Source of the DNA: Lunularia cruciata
Lineage: Eukaryota; Streptophyta; Marchantiopsida; Lunulariales; Lunulariaceae
Direction: 5' to 3'
Length of the DNA stretch: 64,000 bases
NCBI GenBank assembly: GCA_948567375.1
Contig: OX419762.1
Span: forward strand, 50,697,034 to 50,761,033
Positions within the stretch are counted from its first letter, which is position 1. Each line of letters opens with the position of its first letter. The position numbers and the translations under genes are program-made. The notes under the pieces were generated by a model. The model made no database searches. It was not told where the DNA came from and was given only the letters and a program-made list of their open reading frames with translations. Of the stretch, positions 14,319-27,711 are shown one piece after another.

Positions 14319-16775
14319 ATGACCATTTCTACCTTCAGTGCCCATAGATCGACGTGGTTGTCATATATATTAGCTTCGACGACTCGTAAATCAATAGCTC
14401 TAACTATTGAAATCATATCCGAACTTCCTTCCAACCATAGCGTTGTAGAAAAAACGTTGTAATAGGCTCAATTACTATGTACAGACTCGCTCCCAATTCA
14501 TTTTGAAGAGTTGCGACAAGTCCACACAGCGTCATTCGTCCAACGTCGTGCTCTACAGCAGATTGAAGTCTTTAACTGTTGGCCTTGTTCTACACCAGTG
14601 TACACCAGCAAATCGTGAAATTGTGCCAGCTTTATAAATCAATTTCAGGGCTCTTTCATGCTTACAATTGCAATCGGGCCCCTCTCGAGTGACCTAACTC
14701 TTGACACAGCAGGATGATACATTTTTTTGACTGACAGGTGAGAAATCGTGATTGTGTCAAACTATCCAAGATTCAGCTCAAAATGAATACTCTTCCAGTT
14801 ACAGCAATGGTCAGTTTTCGTAATACACCCGCCACTGTTTTCATCCCTTTCCCATAAGACAAGGGAACCGCAAGCTCATTTGGGAACCGCTAATACTCAA
14901 ATATTCAATATATATTCAAATTTCCTGCATCAAGTGTACGATTCTCAAACGATTTCGTCTAACTTGAAACGTCTTTACACTGTACGTATCCAGAACCATG
15001 TTTGGAGGGAATTCCATGCCACGTGCGAAATGAAATTTGCACGGGGTAAAGTTAATGGAACACTCGAAAGTGTGTGATCACCTTATTGCTGATAATATGA
15101 CATTCCAGTTGTTCAGATTGTAAGTATCTGGACAACGGAAAGGCTGTTTTCTCGGAAGATAGCGTTTCTTATGGGTATTACAATGAGGATGTTGTCATCA
15201 GTTACACAAGTCTTGCTTGTGCCAGTCTCGTCAAAGACTCACTCTGGATCTTTGTTTAGTTTCCATCAGATTCCACATGTCAGAACGGATGGAAACTAAG
15301 GACTCCGCTTTCTTCACTGTTTCTTCCCAGCATGTAAGTTCCCTTATCAGAACAATATACAAGGAGTTCTGAAGATTAACAGAACATGGCAGGTTTGCAT
15401 CTGACCTTCAGAGGTGGTTTACCATCTACATCAGTCTTCAACATCCAGCATCGTTGTTGTACCCAACAACGATTGCTTCCTCAGGCTTTTGAAACACAAC
15501 GTACGCTTATTACGGTAGTCAGGATGACCGCCATAAAGCTGGTAATTGGTCTTTTGATGGCAACTATGCTAGCTGTGTGCGGACACGCGACCGAGATTTG
15601 TTGTAGATTGAGTGTCAAATACGGTCAAATAGTGCCAAACCTTTAGGTGCAGAATTGTATGCCGGATCCTGGATTAACTTCTTTCTTGATCGTGAATGTT
15701 TTGGAAAGTGATGTGTAAAAGAATGATGCCACTAGTAGATGTACATCTAGCAGGTAATTCTCCTAACTTGCTAGGATGTTTAATTATCTGTATCTTACAG
15801 CAACCCAAATCACTCACAGCTAGAAATACAGATTTTGAAGGGTTGAAGATTTTGCAACAGCAATCGGGCACCAGGCGTTTGTGTTGCATTTCTCCGGATA
15901 CTATTTGCCGAGGATATAACAAAACCTGCGAGGATTCATACATAACTGTATAACAATTCTAGGGAAACGATAGATCGCGCGAAGGAAAACTTCCTTTCTA
16001 GAATATTTCACAACTTGAATCCCGTATCGCAAGATAGAACCAGTATCATATCTTACTATAGATGTTTAAATTTCTCTTTTACATCACAAAGTGTACTTGT
16101 CTGCCTTTGTAGGTACAAAATGCTGGATATTTGAACTGTAAGCACATCTAAATACATGATTAAGAATCGAAGGTATGTACGTGCAAGCTGCAGGTATAGT
16201 AACTCATCTTGAAATCTTATTAAGTTCTCAACACTAATGACTATGAGATGATCGGTATCAACCTTGACAAATACACTTGGTTGAAGCCCGAGTGCAAGTC
16301 TAGAATCTGGTACGCAATTAGTTCACAAGTTTCAGGGCTACTGTACGAGTACTGTAATGTATCTATAGAATTATTGACCGTATTGTGCTGTCCGCAACAT
16401 ACTTGTTGATACGTATGGCCACCATATCACTGACAGTAACCGCAAAAGTCATTCCATTTGGAGATGGAACGAAAAAGGACGAATTCGAAAGGTCATTCTT
16501 GATTGCGCAGGCATCTAAAGCATCACCGAAAGCAGCACATGCTCAGGACAGATTGGGGTTCAATCCAATATCCGATCACGATCAGGACGAAGGGAAAATT
16601 ACGAATTCAGAAAGACATCTGTCTTCCTGGCCATGATAGTCACCAAAATAGTGAGACAGTCAGCAATGATCAGGCAAGATATTGATACATCAGTCTTAGA
16701 AGCATGCAGTATTAGACGACCTGTATCAGTTGCATGCAACTGCAGTGATATTCTTGTTCAGAAGAGAAAACTTAC
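14319..16775. other. Mostly unassigned; possible small secreted protein exon
   Basis: An ATG at 15524 opens a hydrophobic leader (KLVIGLLMATMLAVCGHA) followed by a Cys-containing stretch to a stop near 15643. It looks like a signal peptide, but no downstream family could be recognised. A 10-bp perfect stem with a TACC loop lies at 15450-15473. No other gene is supported. Confidence 0.3.
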
Positions 16776-16928
16776 GTAGGTGACGAAGTCCAAAATCAGA
16801 TGATCTTTGAATGATGTCATGGCTTTGAGGGCTGGCAAAGTCTCGTCCAAATTACTTGATCTTTGGAGATTTTCAAGACTTCGAGGGACTGGAAAGTTGC
16901 AGCGGTTTTCCCAGACAACGAGTCCAAT
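16776..16928 (-). CDS. Isolated exon candidate of unknown gene
   Basis: On the minus strand a CAG acceptor precedes 16928 and a perfect GTAAGT donor follows 16776. The 153 bases between are open in the single phase-0 frame and encode 51 residues, with VVWENRCNFPVPRSLENL near the start and ALKAMTSFKDHLILDFVTY at the end. Composition and both splice signals look real. I do not recognise the family and could not find convincing neighbouring exons, so this may be a relic of a decayed gene. Confidence 0.45.
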
Positions 16929-19633
16929 CTGCTGTGCCGTGAATTGTAGCAACAGTTATCGAACAGCATGGCCATACTCGACCTGGTGACGATGTAACAA
17001 CAGCTATTAAGTATATGTCGGTGAACATGGATAGCAGAACATGGAAAACTCCTGGAAAATACAGGAGGGTGTACGTTTTTATTCTACAATGACGGATTAT
17101 AGATCAAACAGGCTTAAATTTCATAACAGCATCTGTTATTTAAATCATGAGATAGTCTTTCGACGTCTGTGAGCCTCGAGGGCTTAGACTTTCGTCCAAG
17201 CTCAGTTGTCACATGTTTAGTTGGATATATGGGTCAACTATATATAACTGCTGTTCGGTTTTACATGCGGGGAAAAATTTATATCCATTATGATATACCA
17301 CAAATGATATACTTTTTGATTACTTGAAATTTATGAACTAGATATGGTAGTGGCTGCAAATTTGTATTAAGAGTTGGATAGAGAAGCAAAAAGTTACCCT
17401 TGAATAATAGTATCATTTGTATATTTCTGTTTGATTTATATAGGACTTGCAATGATCAATTGGTGAACTCGGGGATAGGAATCACGATGAGACTACAGGA
17501 CCAGACGATATTGTAATATCGATGTGATAGATCATCTATTCAAAGCAGAAGAAAAGAAGTCGCATGCAAAGAGACAGAAACTGAAGTCAATCCCCCTTTG
17601 GGAGCTAAAGACAGAGATTTCATTGTTCTTCAACACTGTAGACATGATCTGCGCGCAATGCAAAGGTGGATAACAGGTATGCAAGTAGTAGAAAGCCGTA
17701 TGAAGGCTTACTATAACACCTCCATTTTACGGAGGTGTTATATAACAGTAGTAACAAACCAAACTCCAGCATTTTGAGAAATAGAACTGTCCCTTTTCAA
17801 ATCGGGATAATCAACACATAAGTCCAACACACAAGTCAAAACTCTTGAGCACCCCTCTTGGTGTATTTCTTTCTCTCAACTTATATATAACCTAACTTAA
17901 TGAGATTGAGTCTTGATACTGTTGTGGGAATGTTCATTTATCTTTGCTCGATTTTTTACTTCAATCTTTTAGGATTGATTATTAACCTTGTCTTTTAGGA
18001 CTGATTCATTGACCAAGACAAAGTATTGTTGCGCGTATTAATCACTGACTTAGATAGGAGTTAACTTGACTAGTTCGTTCATTCTTGACTAGTTCAATAT
18101 TCCTCCTCCATGAACTCTTCGTTAGGGACTTAACTCAAATTGATTATACAAGACCTTATGGTTTTCTGTTGGAAAAGCTGTAGTGAAAATGTCTGCTATT
18201 ATCTCTTTAGCATGGCAATATGCTTAGGATATTATTCCACTAAACTTTCTCATTCGCGAGATACAATTGAATTTCTGCATGTTTTGTTTCTTGAATAATA
18301 ATAATTGCACACCCTCAAGGTACTTGGTTAGGGTAGCCAATATGAGTAAAAAACATGTGTAATAGATGAAAAACCTTGATAAGGTTTTGCATCTATTATA
18401 TAAGCCAAGGAGGATACAATTGAACGAGGGCAAGGAAACCTGAGAATATGGGCAGAATTAACAAAGGAAAAATTTAGAGGATATTATGATTGGGAAGCAC
18501 TTTGAACCATTAGTCAATTGGGTTCTGTTTACCTTTTGCTTTGCAATGTATTTATATTAGGCTTTTTATTGGTTGCAAATATGTCTAAAGTTTTGTCTTG
18601 AATTGGAAAGAGGAAATTGAGAAAGGAAATAGAGGAAAATTCGAACTGTAAACTCCATTGCAAGATAAATAAATCAAGTCTCTTGTGTTTTTTTGTATTC
18701 GTATAGGTTTATATTTTCATTTTGCAGTTTGCTCCTGTGCATTTGCCAGATCCAAGCAAAAGAAATGTAGATCAAGGTGCAAGCACAAGTATTCTTGACC
18801 TTAATACTGTTCATGGTTAAAGTTTGGAGTCGTTTTACTATACTCGTTTTACTTGTTAATACTATACTATTATTATTAATGTTGATCGCGAGTTCCTCAA
18901 ATCTAGTTGTTTACGGTTTATCTGAAAGTAAAGGTTCCAACAGTTATGTCGAGATTCCCTTGGGCAATCCTATCCTGATTAGGTTGAAGTGTTTTATGAG
19001 TTTCTTCAGAGAAATGTCCTTAACAGAAGACAATACTCTAAAGGTCACTTCAGGATCAATAAATATGATGATACTATTAGATAGTTGACGTTCTGATTGT
19101 AAACTTCCACGAAGTGAACTAATTTCCTTGAGGTAATTCTATCTTGGTTACCTTGAAGTGTTTTACGAGTTTATTTAGTGCAATGTTCTTGTCTTTCCAG
19201 AAGACAATTTTCTAAAGGTCAGTTGAGCATTCATATAGATACTATTAGATAGTTGACTTTCAGGTTGTAAACTTCCGTCATCCATCAAGCGAACTGCATC
19301 TATGGGTGGTACAGAGCATCATGTCACAGTATCGGATAACGAGGTAATCTTAGTCCCATATCTATGACATGATCTGGATAGGATTTCAAATTCATTGATT
19401 CGTTCATTATGCCCTCAGGACGCTGAATGAATTTGAGTCTGCGATTTCCGTGTGAGATACAGTCAGAAGATGCGAGCCATATACTTATGACTGTACAACA
19501 TATCTGTGAAGTGCAACTTTGTGGCCACTACTTTCTAACCAGTCTCACTAATAACGACTCAAAGAGACAGCGACTCAATTCTGGATACTGTAATGGGCAT
19601 CTTATGCTATCCAATTGCTCCATTACGATCTAT
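16929..19633. other. AT-rich intergenic DNA with small repeats
   Basis: Contains a perfect 12-bp stem with a 7-nt loop (17712-17723 and 17731-17742). It also has a diverged direct duplication of about 150 bp (roughly 18970-19117 and 19139-19283, sharing the TTGAAGTGTTTTA and ACTATTAGATAGTTGAC blocks). No gene is supported; the open frame at 18777-19088 has a hydrophobic start but no known domain. Confidence 0.5.
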
Positions 19634-20200
19634 CTACATCATAGCCTTGAATGGAGCTGTCGGTGCCATCAATTCGGCAGATGTTATGGTGAATGCCTTC
19701 AGACGAACTTCATCTGGAAACTGCGAACCAAAAATGTTTCCCGGTAGAGAGATTGTGCCGGCGTTTGAGCTACCGAATGCAGAAATAGCGCGGACAACTG
19801 AAGTACGAAAGTCTAAGTTGATTTGGAAGTGAACAAGACTCTGAGGGAACACAAACAAATCTCCCGCTTGAAGCGGCAACGAGTAAAGCTAGTTGTTTGA
19901 GTCTACAACACCCACATCAAAAGTTCCAGACTGTACGTTAAGAAGCTCAAAACTGCGTGGGTGAGTGTGAGGCGGGTTCAGATTTCCAATTCCGTACTCA
20001 AGCAGAGTGATGCCAACTCCGATCCCGTTGAGAGCTGGAAACTCGGCCAAAGTCACCTTCTTGGATCTGAATGTTCCTGGTGTAGCACTGAAGTTGCAAA
20101 GACAGGTGAATGTGAAAAAATCACAAGAAACGTTCACAACGAGTGCTTGAGTGTCTATGCAAGAAATTTGCAAATTTAGCAATGAAGTTACCTTTGACAC
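19634..20200 (-). pseudogene. Germin-like protein gene with one in-frame stop
   Basis: Cupin-fold extracellular manganese-binding protein family. On the minus strand the reading frame has DFFTFT, then VTLAEFPALNGIGVG, germin box 1 (NPPHTHPRSFELL, with two of the metal-binding His and a Glu), and FDVGVVDSNN. A TAG at 19889-19891 comes next. The same frame then continues LYSLPLQAGDLFVFPQSLVHFQ (box 2, with the last His ligand) and finishes at 19634. The stop sits where an Asn-Lys type loop is usual, so a single substitution interrupts an otherwise complete cupin. No clear signal peptide is encoded in the open frame; its exon, if any, would be above 20186. Confidence 0.78.
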
Positions 20201-20211
20201 TTTGAACCGGC

Positions 20212-20480
20212 GAAGTCAATGTTGGGAAGTGTATTGGGAATAATGAAGCATTAAGAGTACCATAGAATAGAAAAACCAAATAAATAATTGATTTTGGATT
20301 TTGTTAGGATTGTGGTTTTCTTGGAAAAGATGCATGCAAATCAGCTAAGAAGTCAATGTGTGGAAGTGTTTTCGGAATAATGAAGCTTTGAGAGTACCAT
20401 AAAGTAGAAAAAAAAAATAGATAATTGATTTTGGATTTTTTTAGGATTGCATTTTTCTTGGAAAAGATGCATGTGAATCA
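20212..20480. repeat. Tandem duplication of about 135 bp
   Basis: Unit 1 (20212-20348) and unit 2 (20349-20480) share almost every block, from GAAGTCAATG through TAATTGATTTTGGATTTT to AAAAGATGCATG. They lie directly upstream of the germin-like gene on its minus-strand orientation. Confidence 0.8.
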
Positions 20481-20649
20481 GCGATGGCATTAGTGTGAAA
20501 GAACCTTTGTCCTAAAAACTGACCTTCTACCTGAAAATTGACCTTCAGGGTGAATTATACCCCCAGGAAGGGAATAAGTATCAAGGTAAAAGAGGCTCTT
20601 CAGGAGGAAGAGACCTTTGGCATGAAGTGAATCAACACTATCTTGGGCT

Positions 20650-23600
20650 TGTTAGATTAGATATTTAGTTTGAGTGGTTGTTAAATTTTTCTTTTCTTGT
20701 TAAGTTTTCTATTTCGGAGGATGCCATAGTGTGTATCCCTACCCTCTTGTGGGAGTGGTTTCTGCCCAAGAGGTTAAACAAGCAAGAGTAGACAACTAGT
20801 GATATTGTGATACTTTATCTTCATTTCTAGTCATTGCCAGCACATATCCTCATGGGAACGACTTGTTCTTACCAATTATACTATTGACATTGGGTTGTCA
20901 TAATTTTTGTTATATCAAATCTTCAACTTGAACTGTTTACAAGTTCTTGTTGTGGATATATGAATTTACTTGAACTTATCTCCCAATGATATTGGAGATC
21001 AAGGAGAAGAAGAATCTGAATTTTACCAATTTGCAAGGCAATGTGTTTTCCTGGATCAAAGAGCATTGGCAGAAGGTTTTTGGGTCCAATTCAATGCTTG
21101 TAGCAATGTACCTTGACCATTAGTGGCCTTGAGCAACATAAAGACATGACAAGGAAATTTTAGGCCTCATTCAAATCCAAGAAGATGGGAATGGTTGGAA
21201 GGTGAATGGGTACAACAATCCCATTAGGCACACCATGATGAACTTGCTCATGAAGATTTTCAAGTAGACATAAACCATTTATGTAAACAATGGGCAAGTC
21301 ACCTTCTTCCAACTCTTACATGAGGGGAGACCCATGGATTGGGCAAAGATGTTTTACAATCAAACCCGCAAATTGACTAAGTAATTGTAGACAAATGGAG
21401 AAAAAACTTTTCTCTCCATGTTTATCTTGCATTTTTACATCTTGATGAACTTGTTGCAAAACAAAGAGAAGAAGCTCTTCCCAGCACACAACTACCTGTT
21501 AGGGTGTCATCAAGCAAATACACAGAGGAAGCATAAGGATAAGGAGATGTTGCTCAAGTACCAAAAGACAAACAAGTGGGTAAAGATTGCCATGAATGAT
21601 GGGGCAAGCACCAGCAAGAAGAAGTTGGGCATAGTGCCAATACAAATAGTTAAGAGACACAAGCCTAATCTCCACATTGTGGACTCTTTGGATGAGAGTG
21701 ATTCCCATTCTAATGAAGAACCACAATCAAGAAGTGAAGTGAGAGATGACCAGGATTCACAAGGTACTCCCAATGTGATGCCAATGCCAAAGGAAAGGGA
21801 GGAAGAACAATCACCAACCACGTGACAATCACTCCCAAAGAAAGTAATCTATTTATCCAAGATAGGATTATCCTTTGATTGAGAAGGAGGTGATAGAAAG
21901 CCAAGCATGGAAGTACAATCCAAACCCATAGCAAGAATGGAGCAAAGATACCAGCAAAACCTTCTCTAGGAGAAGGGATGATGCTGGTGGATGAGGAGGA
22001 GGATATCTCAATGTCTTAATTGAGGAAGAACACTCCTCTGATGCCAAAACTAGAAGTGGAGACAATGCAGGCTCAGACTATCCTATCACTTGAAGAACAA
22101 TGGGTGGCAACTCCACCCTATGAATTTGTGACCAAGGATACCCAAGCAATGCCATCTCAATCAGGTGGAGGAAAATCAATTGTTAATGGAAGACTCTCAA
22201 GTACAAAAAAGGGTAAGAATTTGAGGAAGAGAGTGTCCTTGGATTTGGACAACTTCTTTGCAAAACCAACTGCTGCTACCAAGACCGTGGTGACTACCAA
22301 AGTAGTGGTATCTAAACAAGCAAATGGAGGGGAGAGGATAGCATCAAGCTCCCAAGTGGTGCTAGAAGTGGTGAGCACCCTGGTGGTCCTAGCAACAACT
22401 CAAGACCCACATAGGAGGGAAGAAGCACAAGTCCCATAGTGAAGAGTAAACTCATTTGGGACCTAGTTCAAGAGGACATATAGAACCCATGCTGAACTAT
22501 CTACCATTTTTGGCATGGGTTGTTCATGTGATGGGACCAGTGTTGAAAGCCATGGAAGAATTGTTTCGTGCTTAACAAGAGATAGATCCTATCCTGATGG
22601 ATTACAAGAGGCTAATAGAGTACCTTCACTATCACATTTAGAACACCATCTGGAAAAATTTGGGAGTAGAGAAGGAGTTGGCCAAGGTGCAGGCTAGTAT
22701 CACACGGCAAGAAGCTCAACTTGCTGCAGTTCAAGGACATCGCCAGTATCAAGAGTGATGTCTAAGCTATGGAGATACTCAAGAGCTCATGTAGCTCAAG
22801 GAGCAGCTTGCAATAGCCAAGGGGAAGGAGTCATCAATACAACCAATTTTGGGAAGGCTGAGATAGGGATGAGGTTACAAGAGGAGGATGGCCTACAGTC
22901 CAAGAGTTGGAAGAGGCACTTGCAGTTAAAGATGCTGAGCTGAGGAGAAAAAGAGAGGACTATAATTCCTTTTCCAAGTACTACAAGGTCTAGAAGAGGA
23001 TGGTGATGCATTCTTGGGGAAATACAAAGAGGAGTTGCACAATACCAAGGCCAAGGTCATGGTGTTGAAGATAGGTGCATCTTAATGGGAGCAAGCATTT
23101 GTAGATTACAAGGCATGCAAGAGGAGAAATTGAGCACCAATGAAAATGAAATTGCCACAATGATGGAAGAGATGGCTAGATCATGACAACAGATTTCCAA
23201 ATTGGATACAAACTTATTAACCATCAGGGGAGGTCTGAGCGTGGTGTTGAGGAGATGAAGAGAAGCACAAGGAACATCTGAGTGCTTGTGATGAGGAGGT
23301 AGCATCCCTTAAACAAGAACTGAAAGTTCTCCACCTCCAGGGTGCCAAGCTTACTCCATTACCAATAGTGAGAAGGCCCAAATGCACATTGAGGAGTTGA
23401 CCTTGAGGAAAAGGAACAATTCCTTTGTGTGCGAGTCAGGCAAGAAGTAGAGATGCAGCTGTAATCCATGAGGAGCAGATGAGGTTCCTTAGTATTGTGG
23501 AGGATGTTGCAAATTGACTAAAAGCACAAGTGGAAATGTTGGTTATGACTCAGGCTCATCACACAAAGCTAAGGGAGCTTAAGTCATAAATATATGCTTT

Positions 23601-24945
23601 GGAGGCAAAGGTATACTCAAATGAGTAGTTAGTCAAGGATGTCCTTGCCAATATCCACAAGAAACTTGAGGGGTATAACAAACATGTCTATGAGTTGATT
23701 TGAAGGTGTAAAGGTGAAGGCGGATCAGTGCAGTAGGAATGACTATATCAACTATAAATATGTACATATGTGCAGAGACTCACAATCATTGGAGTAATCA
23801 TGGTGAAAGAACATATGAGTCAAACATCATTTGGAGATCATCAGAGTCAAGAGTAATTGTTATGAGATGTCATCAGGGTCGGATCACAATCAGGGTGGTA
23901 CCACTCTTGAGTCATGATATTTTTATAGGATCACAATCAGAGTAGTACCACTCTTGAGTCATGATATTTGTATAGAACATCTATGTAATAATGTTGATTT
24001 ACAGTAGGACATTTTTGTAGTGCCATGTCATTGGGACCATTTTCTTGATGCCTATCTAGAGTCATGGGGATAGTAAAGTGTACCTTGCAGGTGGTGCCAT
24101 CATAGCAATTAATTAAAACAATAAGGTAGTTACATTAGGGTTAACCTTAATTGGTTAGAGGTAATCATGGGATTGTGGCGTAGCATAGATGTGGATGCAC
24201 TCCATCTTTTTGTCGTAGGAGGTACAAGTGGATTCACCTCCACATAATATAGGTTCAGTCCTAGAATTCCACATCACACCTTTTTGTCCAATTTGAGAAG
24301 ATGCCTAAGGACCTCCAAGATTTTGAGTATATCAATGTCAATGTTATGTATGTATTATAATGGCTTGATCATGTCATGGTGAGGAACTTGAAATAAGAAG
24401 GCAAGTGCTGGAATGTGGAAAGGCATTCAAGCTTGATTGGAGTGGTGGATCCCTGGGTATTCTGAAGGATTGGAGCAATGCATTGAATAATATTTATGAC
24501 TGTCAGTGTTGTGCAGTATCACATATAATAAAATTCAAGCACATCATGAACCTTCAATATAGTGGTGCAAATGCCTTCTCAAAAGGATAGAATGTTCTCA
24601 TTAGCTTTGTGGTATGCATAACATAGGCAATTGCAAGGGAGAGACACTTGGGGCCATTGATGATCAATATGGACTTAACCACTACCTTCAGGAGCACCAT
24701 TAATAGTATATCTTTTGTGTAAGTGATTTGATTGTTTTAATTTTCTATAGTGCACCATTGTGGGTGGTACTACACTCTTTTTGGAATGGTTCCTACACAA
24801 GAGGTTAAAATTATCATAATAAATTATTTGTGATAAGGTGATACTTTCTCTTCACTTTTTAGCCATTTCAGAACCATATCCTCATGTGAACAACCTCTTT
24901 TGACCAATTATACTATTAGCACATGAACACTGGGTTGTCACATAC
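20650..24945 (+). mobile_element. Decayed LTR element without recognisable pol
   Basis: Two diverged direct repeats, about 20655-20901 and 24703-24941, share blocks such as CAAGAGGTTAAA, ACCAATTATACTATT and CACTGGGTTGTCA-like ends, and are read here as old LTRs. The interior has no reverse transcriptase or integrase signature. It carries decayed coding DNA: an open frame 21418-21825 (Lys/Glu/Ser-rich C-terminus) and 22020-22439, followed by stop-broken stretches rich in Leu, Glu, Lys and Gln that look like a coiled coil (about 22640-23700). Probably a non-autonomous element. Exact ends are uncertain. Confidence 0.5.
21418..21825 (+). CDS. Element-borne hypothetical protein, charged C-terminus
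   Basis: 135 codons inside the decayed LTR element. The second half is acidic and Ser-rich, with a basic block before it. No domain is recognised. It is probably a fragment of a longer gag-like or coiled-coil protein, since related-looking open stretches continue downstream in other frames (22020-22439). Confidence 0.35.
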   Translation: MFILHFYILMNLLQNKEKKLFPAHNYLLGCHQANTQRKHKDKEMLLKYQKTNKWVKIAMNDGASTSKKKLGIVPIQIVKRHKPNLHIVDSLDESDSHSNEEPQSRSEVRDDQDSQGTPNVMPMPKEREEEQSPTT

Positions 24946-26921
24946 ACATTTTAGACCCTATACATAACAATGCATGTTGATAGAGGTAGGTAATTAAAAG
25001 AGAAGAGTATACCTTTCTATCCTAGAACTTTGCCTCTCGGTGATTGACTTCAAATCATGTAAAGATCATATTTAACCAGAAACACAATGGAAGTTCCAAA
25101 CCTCTTCCCATAACTCAATCTCTACGAACTGATCGAAAACTCAAGTTTAGTAAAGTAAGTTCTGCCGGAACTGCTCAACGTAAGCTTTACTTAAAACCTT
25201 GTAAAATAAATCTCTCATAATGCTTACCAAAAGCAAAATTGCATCAAATGTGAAGTGCATATTGTATCAAGGACACCAAAAACCTAGTGCCATTCCTTTT
25301 AACCTGATATCAATCTTTGGGATTGCAGTTGTAAACTCAGATTTAGGAGACTACATTTTGCGGAAACTGTTCAAGAAAGGTTCATTGAACACTTTATAGA
25401 ATAGAATGCTTACCAAAGCAAGGATGCATTGACTGTGAAGTAAGTGCATACTCAATCCATCTATTCATACTCACTATTCATTTGGCTTTTCATACTAGTA
25501 TAGTATTAAGGTGAGATTAAAATAATGAAATGGGTGTAATGTTTAGAAAACCAAGCAAAAATGGATGAAAGCTCAATTCATACAGAGCAATCTACATATA
25601 GCAAAAAATGTGGAATAAATAAGAAAGAGGAACATAAACTAATACATTCAACAAGTACCATCTACAATGAACCAGTATGCATTATATAAGTTAAAGGAAA
25701 TATAAGACTTCTAGAACCAAAAAAGGATATAATATATTCAAGCATGAGTATATAAGTCTTTAAACACTAAAAGCTAGAAGAAGGATATGTGATAAGATCA
25801 TAGTACGCAAACATAGATTATAAGTAATATGAGTAAGTTGTATCATATGGTTGTTTGAAGTTTAGAAAAAAATATAATCACAAACTTAATTGAAAATTCA
25901 CTCAAGGATACAAATACAAGTATCATATACACTATTTTCAAGACTAAGTTGAAGGCAATAAATGCTACTTATCTTTAAAATTGAAATGAATTTAGAATTT
26001 AGAAGACAATTGAGCAAAATTTTTCAATTTTTGGAATAAATAAATAATTTACAATCCTTTTTGCTTGCTCTACTTTCATGTCATCTAATTTGGAATTTTG
26101 GGAACATCCAATAGCAATTAGTACTCCAAAGTATCTATATCCCTAGCTAGGGAATCATGATCTTTCATTTTGAACCTACACTTGGCTATTTTGTATAAAA
26201 TCTATTGAGATCTCCTCTGAGATGGATAATTGGATCATAATGTCCAAACACAATTTATACCTTCCATTGTTCTTACTAATTATTTGAATCAAATACTGAC
26301 ATTGGACACCTTTCATTATTACCATTACACATTATTCCAATTTCATGGAGATTAATCTCCTTTTAGCATTCTATTAATATTATTAACTGATACACTCCCA
26401 TGGCTCTTTCTTTGTTTGCCTCCACAAAATCTAAAATTAGCAATGGACTATTTCTCCACACCCACAAGAAGGGTGCTTAGGTTTCAAAGAAATTATTTAG
26501 CACATCATTACTTTCCAAAGGGTCAAAGAGTAGAGGGTGTAGCACTTTAGATGGGTGATTTAGACTATTCTTTTACATAGAGTCATCAAACAGCAAGACT
26601 TCCTTTCAATGGCTTATGTTGTTATCGTAATAGATTTGGAAAGTCTTCACAAACATTTACTATCTTGTTTTACTCCTATTCATATTTTCAACTCAATACA
26701 TTTTCTTCTCCCTAGACAAATGCCACCATAAGAAATATAAAACAAAATAAAGAGGATGCACTAATCTGAAGGAAAATGTACCATCAAAGTGGAACAAGTA
26801 ACAATGAAAAGGAAAGTTAAGTAGCTAAAGTCAATAGGTTTAAGTTTTTTTTTCTTTTACCGTTTAAAGTGTTATACCTCTAGCATCAGAGCATAATGCA
26901 TAGCTGATTCTATCAAAGGTC
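24946..26921. other. AT-rich DNA, nothing recognised
   Basis: About 2 kb of AT-rich sequence with no open frame of note and no clear repeat or RNA gene. Confidence 0.6.
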
Positions 26922-27351
26922 TGTTATGGAGCCTTTATGTCATTATGCTGTGGTTTGCCTAGTAAGTGAAATTACTCGGTATTCTATTATTTTTTTATAT
27001 AGGTAGTGTTATTATATACTACACGTAGAATCCTATAGGTTTATGAATTTTCCATATGAGTAATCTATGTACATTTTTATTGACTCGCCATTTAGATTAG
27101 GGTTTTATATTCAATTTGCATTATCTATATATATAGTGAAATTTTGGTAAATTGAGAGGGTGTTTAGTCTTGAGAGTCCTAAGTGGTAGTAGAGTATGGG
27201 AGATAGACAGTCTCAATTGTGAGCTTAATTGGAGAGATGTTCTATGATCTTAATGTACTTCTCCCAAACCCATTCAAATTAAGCTCTAATTTATGCATCT
27301 TGATCACTTTTGATCTTGATTGTAACTTATTTTTGTCTCAAGTTCATAACA
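26922..27351 (+). repeat. LTR-like segment (TGTTAT...ATAACA)
   Basis: Begins TGTTAT and ends ATAACA, a 6-bp terminal inverted repeat of the TG..CA kind, with a TATA-like CTATATATATAG near 27124 at a promoter-like position. No second copy and no clear target duplication are visible, and no standard primer site follows. It may be the 5' LTR of a truncated element. Confidence 0.35.
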
Positions 27352-27711
27352 TTGGTGATGGATAATCTAGATCATACATCATTCCTTTGCTTACTTATGT
27401 ACAAGCATGGGATTTAACCACTTATATACTTTTGTAGAAGAAGAAGGACCAAAATTTTCACTCAGATTTGGAGGTGTAGTTTGGGGTCCATCCATAAAAA
27501 AGAGGAATTTCCACAAGACAAGGTAAAAGAATTTGGTTCCCCCAAGTTAAGTTTAATCTTTGTGATGTTTTGGAGAGTCTACTATGGGCATTTAAGGAGG
27601 ATATATCAACTTTGGAAAGAAAAGCAGACATATTAAAATGAGTGTACTAGCAATGAAAAATTTGAGTAGCTAAGGACTAAGATCTAATCAATTGAAGCAA
27701 GTGGATCCAAT

